NCBI GenBank assembly: GCA_023846275.1
Contig: CM043869.1
Location: 34,540,737 to 34,604,736, forward strand
Reading direction: 5' to 3'
Length of the DNA: 64,000 nucleotides
DNA from: Vanilla planifolia
Taxonomy: Eukaryota; Streptophyta; Magnoliopsida; Asparagales; Orchidaceae
The notes under the pieces are model-generated. The model searched no databases. It saw only the letters and a program-made list of their open reading frames with translations, and was not told the origin of the DNA. Below are positions 13,533 through 25,128 of the stretch, piece by piece. A program made the translations under genes and the position numbers. Position 1 is the first letter of the stretch, and each line of letters begins with the position of its first letter.

Positions 13533-14359
13533 ATTTTTATTTTGAAAAACCCTAAACATGCTAAATTCAATAATTGCATTAATCAATTCCAAAAAAACCC
13601 ACAATTCGCATGCTCAGGTAGTAATTTGCAAAATAATCCATGTGTTTAATTTGCTAATTAACTGATTTAAATCTGAATTTCCTACCTTTCTTCTCCGGCG
13701 ACGGTAGCGACGGTGAAGCTCGCACGCGACCAACCGCTGCTCCTCGCCGAACGAAACCGGTACCAATCGATTCTCCTCGATCACGCGAACCTCCAGGTAC
13801 AAAAAGCCCCTTGAAAGGCGGCCGGAAAATATCGCCGTCGGCCGCGAATGCCTCGTCTCCGGCCGCCGTTCGAAACCCTAAGGGTCGAAACGATTCGGGT
13901 TAAATACCCCGCTTAAACCGGTAATAACCCGTTAATGACCCATTAAGCGCCGGTTGACCTGCCAAAACGCCGTTTAACCTTCGATCAGCCGGTTAATCTC
14001 CACCGCTGATCTCGTCCGTCCGATCCGCTTATCCGCGGCTTATCCAAACGCACGCGCAAACGCACTCGGCGAACCGCCCCCGTCTTCGCTGAACCGCTCC
14101 GGTCCGGTTCACGCGCGGTAAAAACCAATTTCCGGTTTAATTTAAATGGATTTTCGAATTTCTAAAAATCCAATAAATCTAATTAAACAGGGAAAATTAC
14201 TTAAAATTTACCTCGGTGCTCCGGAAAATCCCAGAAAATTTCAGAAATTCTAATAGCCTCCAATTGAGCTCCTGGCTCATCCTACGGTCGATCTGAAATC
14301 ATCCAAGCCACAATTTAATTATTGAAGATTAAACCTATAATATTTTACCGGGTATAACA
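13533..14359 (-). repeat. Right inverted arm of palindromic LTR
   Basis: Inverse of 12035-12860. Differences noticed are single bases (ccgaaccg against ccgaatcg, ggcagcc against ggccgcc). Confidence 0.88.
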
Positions 14360-14364
14360 AATTT
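14360..14364. repeat. Target-site duplication (right) of the nested palindromic element
   Basis: aattt, pairing with 12030-12034. Confidence 0.88.
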
Positions 14365-15798
14365 CAACTTGGCTACGTGATTTCCAAAAATCACCTCTTC
14401 CTCACTTCAGGAAATTTTAATTTCCAAAATCAAGTTCTGCCCTTTATCCATTTTCCGAAATTCGGAATAAATTTCCGAATAAAATTTAAATTCCACATAT
14501 ATCCTTTTTCCGAAAATTCGGATTTAATTTCCGAATTAAATTTTCCTCCGCGCCGTTCGTCCGCGCCGAATCCCGCTGAACCGGTTTTCGCTGCCTGTTC
14601 AGAACCCTCGCGCTGAACCGCAATACCGCCGAACCAAATTCTTTAATAATCCGTTAATCGGTCGATGCTTAAATAAATATAATTACTAATAAATATTATA
14701 TAAATACCATTAATTACTTAAATAAATTCGTAATTAATCTAAACCCTTCTCCTTCCTCGGTCCGACGCCCGCGAACCCTAACTGAAGCAATCGCCGACCA
14801 ATCCAATTCCTTCCGTCGATTTCCGGCGAACGCGAACAAGGAGAAACAAAATTCGATGTTCGTACTATCCTAATGTTTCAATATTGCCACTAATTTAAAA
14901 TTTCCGCCGAAGGAGTTCGCCCATACGCCATTGCCCTAAGATTAATCCAACAATTAATTAACTAATTCAATGGCAAACTGATAATACAAATCTCTAACAT
15001 GTTCCTAAGCATTAACTAAATTTTCCGGCGAAATGGGAAATTTTCCAGAAATCCAAAAATTATAAAAGACGCAGATTAGCATTCAACTAAGTCCGATTTT
15101 TCATCCACATGCTTGTGTTCATTAAGCAAAATATTCCATGCTTTTAATTTCTACTAATTAACTAATTTAAAACTGAATTTCCTACCTTTGCTCGTCGCCG
15201 GCGACGGTGAAGCTCGCACGCGATCAACCGCAGCTCCTCGCCGAACGAAACCGGTACCAAAATGCTCGTCTCTGTCCCGCGAACCTCCGGTTACCAAAAG
15301 CCCCTTGGAAGGCTGCCGGAAATTACCGCCGTTCGTCGCGAACACTTCGCCTCTAGTCGCCGTTCGAAACCCTAACAGCCGAATAGTTTAGGTTAAATAC
15401 CCAGCTTAAACCGGTAATAACCCGTTAAGACCCATTAAGCGCCGGTTGACCTTCCAAAAACGCCGCTTAACACCCGATCAGCCGGTTAATCTCCACCGCT
15501 GATCTCGCCCGTCCGATCCGCTTATCCGCGGCTTATCCAAACGCACGCGCAAACGCACCTCGGCGAACCGCCCCGCCTTCGCTGAACCGCTCCGGTCCGG
15601 TTCACGCGCGGTAAAAGGAAAAATCCAAATTCCGGTTTTTAAAAAAAATCTCGGTGCTCCGAAAAATCCTCAGAAAATTTCAGAAATTCCAATAGCCTCC
15701 AATTGAGCTCCTGGCTCATCCTACTGTCGATCTGAAATCATCCAAGCCACAATTGAATTATTGAAGATTAAACCTATAATATTTTATCGGGTATAACA

Positions 15799-15803
15799 CT
15801 TAC
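15799..15803. repeat. Target-site duplication (right) of solo LTR copy 1
   Basis: cttac, pairing with 10467-10471. Confidence 0.85.
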
Positions 15804-18800
15804 ACTAAATAATAAAGCCAAACCATGCAGAAGTATATACAAACTTCTAAAATCAAATGCTTGAATAAGAGAGGATGCATGTAAATCAAATATTTCTTAC
15901 CAAAATCAAACTTCTATTCTTTTTGTTCTGCCTTTGCACAAAAAAAAGAGCCTTAAGGTTTGCATCAGGAATAAGGGAAAAAAAAGGAAATCTTGGTTTT
16001 GGTATATCTAAAATCATACAAAAATAAATATGTATTAATAAAGTAATATATATGTATTATATTAATATTAATAGTTTGTAGTAATTCCAAACAAATTTTA
16101 ATCGAGACTATACAAACGTCATTAAACTTGTCTCGACAAGCCTTATCTAATTTTATATTTGTTTTTATATTTTTGAAATATTTTATCTTTTAGTATTTGA
16201 AATATTATATAAGATAATTCAATTTGTACTTCGTTCAAAATTCAAAAGATGTTACATTATTATAATAATAAAATCAAAATATAATCAAATACCACACACG
16301 TGTGCATGTCTAGATATAATTTATTATCCAAATCCTAATATAATATATACACTAAACTGAAAAAATTATTAAACTAGTATGTTTCTCATTGTTGTACTAT
16401 ATCAATATGATATTCATTATTATTTCTTAAAATTTTTAAGCTAAAGCATAAATTAAATTGATCAACCTAGACTTAGTAAACAAAAGCTATATATCAAGAA
16501 TGTAAAGCAAAAGAAGTTTTCATCATGTTGCATGTCAACTACAAGTAAATAAACATATCACATCAATTATAATACAAAACTATCTACAATGACACTAATG
16601 GGCAAATGCAATACTTCTATCTTTTGAAGTATATCTTTTAAATTTCTTTTATCATCATTTTGACCACTCGTATAAACTCTCCTTTTTACTATCAGTCAAA
16701 CTTTAATCCTTAAAATAAAGGCAAAATAATTAACTATTCTTCGTAAAATTCGATTTTATATCCCATCAATAACTTGTAATATGATATATAATATCATTAG
16801 TTCCATTATTATGTTCTAATATAGAAGATACTATAAAATAATATTATAATATTAAAAAAAAATAAAGATAATTATTTAAATAATACTTTGAGTTTTTTAA
16901 CATCGAGTATTTAAATTAATTAAATTAAGTGTCCATCAAGACCTTATAAGGAAAAAAATTTGTAAAATCTCAAATATAATAAAAACTAAGATTTATAAAT
17001 ATTTTAAATTATACAATTTTTTGAGATTTTTAAAACATATAAATTAAATGAAATATAATAACACTAAATTAGTGAAAATCAAAATTTTTATATATTAAAA
17101 AGGACGACCAAATGTTAAAAAAGATATATTTATAAGTTTAAAAAAATCCTTAATAAATTAGCAAAAACCTACTAAAAAGTCATAAAAATTATTGAGACAC
17201 AGTTTTGCCTAAAAGAATAAGTCTAATAGAATTTTTATGGTAAAAAAGAATGTAACAAATTTAAAAAAGCAAAGAAAGCCTCAATGAAAAATAACAAAAG
17301 AGAAGGTAACAAAATAATTTTATAAGTATTTTATTTGTTGGTGAAATTGTTAAAAAATACTAAATATTATATAAAAATAAAATTTGATTGACAAGTAGAA
17401 CTCATCAAGCCAATTTAAATAAAACTAATCAATAAAATTTTGGGGTTTGAATTCATAAAAAAAAATATAAGATATATTAGAGTTTCCCAAATTTGACTAA
17501 AGTAGGAATTTAATTAATTCCTAAAAATCCCTGGATTCCCCAAAACGTTAACCCATGCAAGAAGTGTTAGAACTTACTTTATAGTGGCTCGATTTGATTA
17601 AAAAAAAACAATGGATTCCAAGGTATGGAGAGGTAAGGAATCGCTCCACCAAAGAGATGTGGCCATTGGAGGGAGCATTTGCAAGGGGACTCGATGCGGG
17701 AATTTGTATTTTAGAGGTTGATCGTCGACCTAAGAATGGTTTTCAAAAAAAGATTGAAATGTTTAGACTTCAACCAAAAGTTTAAAAGACAAATGAGAGA
17801 GAAAGATAGAAATGAGGTGCTGGCAAAGTATCAAAAAAAAAACTCATTAGAAGTCAAGCAAAAATCACGAGAAATTATAGAAAAGGTATTATAACATCAT
17901 ATGATACTAAAGATGGAGAAAGAAGAAGATAGGTGAGAAAGCACATAATTCAAGATTCAATCTAAGGTGTAACTTTTATAAAAAAAAATTAAGATAGACA
18001 AACTTATAAATCAATACATATGATTGGTGGAATGTCATCTGATACATAGCAACCCTAATAAGAAAATGAATTGAAATTAACATTTTGAGAATGATTGTAA
18101 TCCATGCTCTTATTGTTATCTTGGTTTATGTTTGAACAACACAATATGTTTATTGTTTTATTACAATGTTTTTAAATATAATAATATGTTAATTTGTGAT
18201 AATGGATAATAACATAAAAAAATAAAACAATGGTCATTTTTAAAGCAAATAAAAAATAAGAAGAGAAAAGCTAAAAGAGCTAAGAATAAAAGTTGGTTAA
18301 ATTACAAGTTGATTTTGGAACTGTAACTAACCCAAAACGAGATTTTTTCTAAAACAAACAGCTTTTACTTTTTGAATTTTATTAATTTAAATTATTTCAA
18401 TCTATTAACATTTACCCTTAATTAATTTCAACTGAAAGACACTACAACGTTACATTATCTCATAAAAAACTTTCTAATGATATTAAAGCTTTCAAGTTAT
18501 ATAAACCATAAAATATTATTACTTAAAATTCTCATGAACCTTTTTTTTTTTTTTTTTATCTCATCTGCTTAGTTTTTATTTTCCCAAAAGCAGCACAAAG
18601 TGATAATATGTTTTATTTATTTATAAATTCAAAACATTCGACAACATTTTCCTTTATTAAATTAAGTATATTATTTACATAAATCATTCTCTTAAATTAT
18701 TAGACCTTCAAATCAGGTCCACCCAAACCAAACCACAAATGTTGTGCTCGGCTTCTTGAGTGCCATTAAAACGTTTTAATTTTGACAGATGCATTTTACT

Positions 18801-20554
18801 TGAAATTTATTTTCATCACTTTTGTCTTATACAACAAATATATCCAATTTTTAAAAACAAATTAGTAAGCTAAACTTAGTTTATTTATTTTTCAAAAGTC
18901 ATAAAATAACTCATGCATTTACCAAGTTAGGATGATTTGCTTTATGTAAATCTTAGGATGTCAAAATATCTATAACGACCCATTTTAATTAACTATAAAA
19001 ATATTCTTAATAAAGGTTTTTTTATATTTGCCAAAGCAGCTCAAAAATAAATGTAGTTGGGAACTAAGAGGATTGTCACAAGGTTTAATTATTTAAGAGG
19101 AAATGGCATATATAAATAGGTTCATCTTTAAAAAAAAAGAAATGACAACAACACGATTGCATGTGCACGCTTAAATCTTTCATAATTGTGGTATAATTAA
19201 AAGATATATTATAAGTCTAATAGCTTATCTAATAATCTATCATTAATGAGGAATTAAGAGAGTCTATTTGGATTGTCACATGAGCTAAGTGGTGCAAATG
19301 ACTTGTCACGATGCCAATGTAGTAGCTGTAACAATCCTCTTAATTAACCCCAAATTTTCTTCCCAATAAAGTTTATTTTATAAGATTTGTGTGCTTTAGA
19401 TTCAAAAATCAAGAATTTATCGAGTAGGTGCCTCAAAATGCCTACTAAGATAGTTTTGACTTAATCCAAAATTTGTACATACCATTGTAAAGGTTTTGAC
19501 TTAAGAAATCCATTGGTGTATGGTTTATGTTTTTCACAGGTTATTTTAATTTTTTAAAAAATTTTAAATTGAAAAAAGAAAGCATAATTTAATATTAAAC
19601 TAAGCTTTTGGTTTAATAAAATGTTAGGCTGTCTCTCTTATGCATTTGAGTTGAGCTTGAAAAATTGCATATGAAGGAAGATGACAAGAGATGAGAGTTA
19701 GAAATGAAGAGGAAAGAAGTGTTCCAAGAAGATCAAACTCAAAGCCTTATGGAGATTAAGGAAATAAAAGAGGAAGAGAAATAACTCGATAAAGAAAATA
19801 ATTTTTAATCTCATTTTATCAAAATAGCATGTTAATGTATGATCATAATTGAGTTCCTTTTCATAAATCTATTATTTGCTAATTGAGATGTTGTGGACAT
19901 GAATCTTGTGTGGATTTGGTGAAGTCATGCTCAAGTGGTTGGGTTGTTTTTTACCATGTCGATCATACAACACAAAAAGGGAACTGATAAAGGGTACTCG
20001 ACCTATTACTAATGGGAGTATAAGTTAGTCGAGTAAAGATCACATGCGTTCAATGAGCACATCAAACAAGTACAATTAATTCAAGATATGTACAACAATG
20101 ATCGTCCATCTGATGTTTTTGTCCAACGAGTAAACATTGAAGATTGCACAAGTTTGATGAAATGATTAGAAAAGTATGATTAGTTCACAAATAGCATAAC
20201 AATAATCATCCATCTAGTCTCTTGTTTGACCAATGATTGTTGAAGATTGTATAAGTAAAATTAGTTCAAGAAAATTACGATAAAGGTCATTTGTTGAAGA
20301 TTGAACAAAGTACAATGTGACTATCAAACAAATATGAGTTAAGAAAAAGGCTTAATTATGATTATTTATTCAATCACTTGTCCAACGTAATATATAAGGA
20401 TCATATAACATGATAGTGAGAACATATTATACGATCTAAAGCAAAAATGTGAATTAAAGTTATCATTATAAGACCCTTATAGATACTTTGAAATAGCTTT
20501 TGTAAGTATTTTTGTTATAAGAAGTAAGTAGTTTTGTTAAATAAGATAAAATAC
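15804..20554. other. AT-rich intergenic DNA, no gene seen
   Basis: No long ORF and no recognisable element. There is a poly(T) run at 18541-18557. A 63-codon ORF at 17594-17785 lies in slightly less AT-rich DNA but has no family likeness, and I do not call it. Confidence 0.55.
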
Positions 20555-21722
20555 TAATGCTAAAGCATCTAACATCAACTCAAAACACATATTCGTTGGT
20601 GTTGCACAAGTTTCACAAGTTCAATGGTGCAAAATTGGATTGCAAATTGCTTTAAATTGAATTTGTTTATTGATTTCATTGTCTATCATCGTTCATCGTC
20701 ATCTGCCGCCATCAACTCCAGTTGTTGTCACCCAAGCTAACCTATGCCCCCGAATGACCTAATTTGACACAAGAATCTGACTAATTTGCTAGACCTACAA
20801 TTCACATGCACCGACCTATTACTCGCGATGACCTGAGACGACCTGCTCCAACCCATCAATCCCATCGGCCCATTCTATTTTGGTCGACCTGCACCTACCC
20901 AAGATTAAAATTGATCCACCACCACACCGCTCACCCCGTCATTTTGGTGAGTGTCTTTTCGTCACTCACCATTATTGTTGCCCAAAATGCATGACCAATT
21001 TGGTAACTACTTAATTTAATTAATTTTAGAATTTTTTCATTTTTTAAAAAAATTAATGATGAAAGTCTTATAAATAAAAATTCTCATCAAATTATAGAGA
21101 GAGAAAAAATGATGAAATAAAAATTTATCTTATTTATATGTTTTTATCTTTATAAACAAAGTGTATACACCCAATCTTAGTTGTAGAGATTTCAACTTTC
21201 ATTTTAAAAGATAATGATTGAAGATGAGAGACCATCCATCAAGAGAGCCAACAACAAAATACCTTATTAGAGACATGGATCAAAGGTGAGAGATTTTCCA
21301 TCATAAAAGCTTGTAACCAAACAATACTCTTGTTTCTGCCAACACTCACATCATTATGAAAAGATTCAATCTTTTAATAATATTTATTTTTAGATAACAA
21401 TTAAAAGATAGAGTTATTATTTTCTATTAAAGTACTTTGTATATAGTTTCTCTTAAATGGTTTTTTTTTATATCTGTGAAATTAAATATGACAAAAATCA
21501 CTTTGTAAGATTTTATGCTAAATGCATAAGGAATTGTCACCTACTCAACTTCTATGCTACAGGCTTTGAACGCCAATCTTTGAATAGTTATAAAGTATCA
21601 CATATATTACCAAATCCTAACTAGTGTATAATATTTTTTCATATTCTCTAATAATCTATTAATTATCTTTAGTATTGTATGCTCTAATTTAGATCTTAAT
21701 AGAAGCCTAAATATTTCTTATA
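20555..21722 (+). mobile_element. LTR-like element, family R1 copy B
   Basis: Begins TAATGCTAAAGCATCTAAC, aligning base for base with TGACGCAAGAGCGTCTAAC of copy C (43403), with CpG and TG decayed by transitions. It ends near ...TTTCTTATA where copies A and C have ...TTACA or ...ATACA. A TATA-like box (ttataaata) lies at 21068-21076, in the same relative place as in the other two copies. The GC-richer segment 20700-20980 carries repeated gacc(c/t) phrases. The 62-codon ORF at 20806-20994 is inside this and is not conserved in frame in the other copies. No matching target duplication was found. Confidence 0.55.
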
Positions 21723-22160
21723 TAAAATATAAAATAAGTAAAAAGTATATGAATTTTCTCAAAAGTTAAAAATATAATCTAAACTTGTATTAACAAAATG
21801 TAATATGAACTATGCAAGAAATAGAAAGTGAAGATAAAAGAAAATATAAATGTCATAGAAAAGGCTCTTAGAGCCATCAAATAGGTAAATTAAGTAATTA
21901 TGACATAAGTTGTTAAATTTTTTTATTATTGCTATAAAATGTATGAGATATAAACATTTGCATGACATGACATCATTTTCATATATTTTGATTTTATGAT
22001 GTCATTTTATTATTATCATTATATTATATATGTGTGTATATGTGAATATATGTATAAACTTATGATGCTATAAATTAGAATATATGATAAGAAAAAAAAT
22101 AAGTTAAAAGAAAAAAAAAGATTTTTATTACTTGGTGATCTAACAAATCACAAGAATGAA
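21723..22160. other. AT-rich intergenic DNA, no gene seen
   Basis: AT-rich sequence with no gene or repeat boundary that I can place. Confidence 0.5.
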
Positions 22161-23130
22161 ATAAATATGTGATAGAATAATTCCTCTAAGATTATATCTT
22201 ATTATGACCTAATAGGCGAGATAGACATCACTCATGCTATCATAAGCACTAATAGATGAGACCACAACATGATTGAATCCTTGTTTTAGTCACCATAAGA
22301 TATTGCTATTGAGGGGTAATGGCTCTGTAATAAATGATATATACTTTGCTCTACTATTGTAAACACTCGAGGATGGAGACACAATATGACAGATGACTCA
22401 TCCTCATCAATGTAGGATATTAGTATTATAAAGTAATGACTTTATGATAAATGAGATAGACTTTACCATTTTATTATGGGCACTAAGGGATATGGCCATG
22501 ATATGGCAAAGGCCCTATCATCATCAGCATAGGATGTTTGTAATAAGGTGTGGTAGTTTTGTAATAATAATGATATGATATGGGAATCCTTATATGCAAA
22601 GATAATAGTCAATAAAGGAATTTAGGCCTAGAAGAAAAGAAAAGAAAAGATGAGAAATAAACAAAGGAAAATAAAAGGAATTCAAATATAAAAACAAAAA
22701 AAGTATGACATTATGAGTATTATATGATGACTATGTATATACATGAGTTGGATGCATACTAGTATAATGTATTGATATTATACTTCATTTATAGATTATC
22801 ATGTATTACTTTATTTATTACTTCTACTATATTATTATATTTTTATATTATTTTATCACATGCTGTTAGTGGTTTGTTTATTAAACATATTAATGTTATT
22901 TCTTACTTACATTATAGGCGAAGATATATTCACTCATAAAGTTAAGGGATCTCTAAATGATAGGACCCTAGTGTGAGATTTTATTATATTTTAAGTCTTG
23001 GAGAGAAGCTTATAGTATGCTAAGATAGTAAATATTTTATTATTAGATATTTTATTAATACTTTTGTTATAATTTTTATACTATATAATAGTTAGATATT
23101 GTGTGATACATTTTTATTTAATTGTATTGA
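22161..23130 (+). repeat. LTR-like repeat (family R2), copy 2
   Basis: Contains three tandem units of about 117 bp (see 22218-22571), then a ggcctagaagaaaag purine-rich tract (about 22625-22680), then a segment near 22915-22990 with cactcataaagttaagggatctctaa. The same order appears inverted at 45880-46570 (aggcccaaaaga, then tcacgatgtaag...cttaagtgagagagatc on the minus strand) and more loosely at 1740-2420. Probably an old LTR; the ends were not resolved. Confidence 0.42.
22218..22571 (+). repeat. Three ~117-bp tandem repeats
   Basis: Units start at 22218, 22336 and 22453. Each begins gaga/gatatagac-like, then (c/t)a(c/t)tat(c/t)(a/g)t(a/g), a cact(a/c)(a/g)-(a/g)gat(g/a) phrase, and ends in (a/g)tggct..gtaataaat-like sequence. 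Units are diverged (roughly 65-70% by eye). Confidence 0.65.
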
Positions 23131-23289
23131 ATTGAAAGTTTGAATATAAGATGTTTTTTCATCACTCATGCCCATTTTTAGTTAGTGTTTTTGATATTTT
23201 GCTCTTAGCTTTATTTTTACCTTGTAAATTGATATTTGGGTATATTTTATTAAGTTTTATTAAATTTAAGTTAGTCAAGGTATGGCAAT

Positions 23290-24000
23290 ATTGCTCAAGC
23301 CACCAACACAGGACATGTAAAGCACACAATCTTACACATGGTAACCGTGCATAAGAAATGCATCGCATTTAGTTGCATTAAAGATATGACACAAAATATA
23401 GTATAGGACATGCAACACACATGAGAAAGTGGTATGTAGAACATGTAACAGAGCATGGCAGCCTCAAGGCCTACAATAACATTCAAAATTGGTGACAAAT
23501 ACAAACAACAACACATAAGAAGTGCACCACACATGAGACCCATCATTGCACATGCAACACATGCCACAGTAAGTACACTTACCATTATATGTGCATCACG
23601 TGCTTGCATGACAACCGCTTTTGCACAAGAATCACTCATGCATGGCAGGCAACAACCCATGAGTATGCAACACATCGAACACACATGGATGCATCCTTTT
23701 TCAGGCATAAACTTCACAGCATTCAAATTGAAATCAAATATATATGCCAACACTGGTGAATAAAGAAATCAACTCTACTATTACAAAATATTATTATTAT
23801 TATTTGTAAAATATTGTGTCTAAGCTCTATAAATGAAGAGAAGAGGGGTAAGTAAGAAAGTTTAAACTTTTGTAAAACATACTCTCTATCTCTCCACTTT
23901 TTTATATTTCTTTGTTATTTTTGTTTTAATTCTATTAATGTAACTCTGAATAAGGTTTGTTGTTAAAGTTTTAAATAACAAACCCCATAAACAAATCATG
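23290..24000 (+). mobile_element. CATG-rich block with TATA box, probable LTR fragment
   Basis: From about 23290 to 23720 the sequence is dense in gcacatg, gcaacaca and catgca phrases, an imperfect short repeat. It leaves long open frames on both strands (102 codons plus, 152 codons minus, the latter absurdly Cys- and Met-rich). About 100 bp downstream is a good TATA box, ctataaatg at 23827-23835, followed by gaagagaagagggg and a CT-rich stretch with tctctatctctcc. That order (repeats, TATA, purine leader, CT-rich leader) is typical of LTR U3-R sequence. Ends and duplication were not found. Confidence 0.35.
23827..23835 (+). promoter_or_regulatory. TATA box of probable LTR promoter
   Basis: ctataaatg in an otherwise CATG-rich then purine-rich context. 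No gene follows, so it is interpreted as a retroelement promoter. Confidence 0.4.
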
Positions 24001-24432
24001 ATTTATTTAATATGACATTGTTTAATTACTATGATAAAGGTTTTATTGTCTATTTCTCTTATTTTAGCTATATGATAAAGACATTGCATGTAGCATGATC
24101 TAAATACTTTATTATTTTATATATAGTGATTGTGTATGATGTAGTCTACTAAATTTATGATAATAACTTAGCCTATTTGTTGACACCAAAAATTTAGATT
24201 CATGAGTCACAATGTAATAAAGATATATTATGGGAATAAAATGCTAGTTTTTGTCTTAAAAAATATTAGTACTTAATAATTTAAGAATTATATTATTATC
24301 AATATTATTATAGCTGAATATATAATAGATAAATGCATTGAGATAAGCATGGATGCACAGTGCATATTTATGTTGATATTATAAATGTAAGATATTATAG
24401 ATAAAAGTATATATATAAATTAATGTATACAT

Positions 24433-24441
24433 GTATGTATG

Positions 24442-24471
<30 letters not shown>
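24433..24471. repeat. (AT)n/(GTAT)n microsatellite
   Basis: gtatgtat units grading into an (AT)n run, which is the target of the solo LTR that starts at 24472. Confidence 0.9.
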
Positions 24472-24472
<1 letters not shown>

Positions 24473-25119
24473 GGTGCGGACACCAGTTACATTCGAGACT
24501 TTCGACGCGCCCAATCCCGTCAGGCACGATATAGCTCGAGGAATTTATTTTTGTGCAGGGTCAATTTGGAGCTCGAAAATAAAATCTATGCTCAAAAACG
24601 GACTTTTAAAACATTCAAGACGCTCACCGGCGACTCAGGTCCCACCGCCCCGCCGAACGCCGTCCGTCCGCCGCCGTCCGCCGGCAGTCCGCCGGCCGCC
24701 GCCCAACAAACCGCTCCGCAGGGGCGCGCGCGCGCGCTCAGCCAGGACCGCGGCGCGCCCCCGCGCGCGGGTACTGCCCCATCGGCGCGACGGCCCCTGC
24801 GGGCCGCCAGCGACCCGTCCGCCTCCAATCGGGTCACCGCGGTCGGTATCGGGTCCGCCCGTCCCGATTATGCTTTCGGGTCACCCGCCCGCCCTCGCGG
24901 GTCGGCGCGACCAGAACTTCGCCGCACCCGCCCACGCCGCGCCGAAAGCACCGACAGCAGTGCCCACGCCCATACGCGCGGCGCACGCGCGCGGCGCCCG
25001 CGCGCGGCGCGCGCAAGCGTCGCACGTGCGACAGCTCAACCGTCCCTTGCAAGTTCTAATTAAGTTTGGAAACAGCTTATTTTAAGGCTTTTTATGTATT
25101 TTTGTACCCTTAGGCTCCC

Positions 25120-25128
25120 TATAAAAGG
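25120..25128 (+). promoter_or_regulatory. TATA box of solo LTR (24472-25846)
   Basis: tataaaagg at the expected U3/R position of the LTR. Confidence 0.65.

Larger units (their letters stand above)
12035..14359. mobile_element. Palindromic LTR derivative nested in solo LTR copy 1
   Basis: A 2325-bp insertion flanked by aattt duplications. It starts TGTTATACCCGG and ends CCGGGTATAACA, so both termini are the same LTR end; ordinary family members end GGGTGTAACA at the other side. The left arm (about 12035-12860) and right arm (about 13533-14359) are inverted copies with only two mismatches noticed in the first ~570 bp and identical 62-codon ORFs. The central ~670 bp continues the left arm along the LTR, resembling 32640-33080 of copy 2. 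It is diverged from its host LTR but its own arms are nearly identical, so the inverted form is young. An exact TG...CA end and its own duplication imply it integrated in this form. Confidence 0.85.
10472..15798 (-). mobile_element. Solo LTR, 3-kb family, copy 1 (contains a nested element)
   Basis: Read on the minus strand from 15798, the element starts TGTTATACCCG and ends ...GGGGTGTAATA at 10472, where the expected final CA has decayed to TA. It is flanked by cttac on both sides. It is collinear with the copy at 31745-34750 but inverted, and is interrupted by a 2.3-kb insertion at 12035-14359. Without that insertion it is about 3.0 kb. TG...CA ends, a 5-bp duplication and no primer-binding site or pol genes make it a solo LTR left by LTR-LTR recombination. 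A long LTR like this would suit a Ty3/gypsy element, but lineage and transcriptional orientation are not established. Confidence 0.88.

Noticed and set aside
12592-13802. Identical 62-codon ORFs at 12592-12780 and 13614-13802
   Set aside because: They are the same bases in the two arms of the palindromic LTR, so identity reflects the inverted duplication rather than a conserved peptide.
12035-14359. Nested element as a DNA transposon with long terminal inverted repeats
   Set aside because: The ends are TG...CA and identical to the LTR end of the surrounding family, and the duplication is 5 bp as for that family. No transposase is present, so an LTR derivative is simpler.
10442-15860. A complete LTR retrotransposon spanning 10472-15798
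   Set aside because: No primer-binding site, polypurine tract, gag or pol lies between the similar segments; the inner part is the nested palindromic element, and collinearity with 31745-34750 shows a single LTR.
24423-25085. 220- and 210-codon Pro/Arg/Ala-rich ORFs
   Set aside because: They start in an (AT)n microsatellite and run through the GC core of a solo LTR. GC-rich DNA lacks stops in several frames at once, and the composition is not protein-like.
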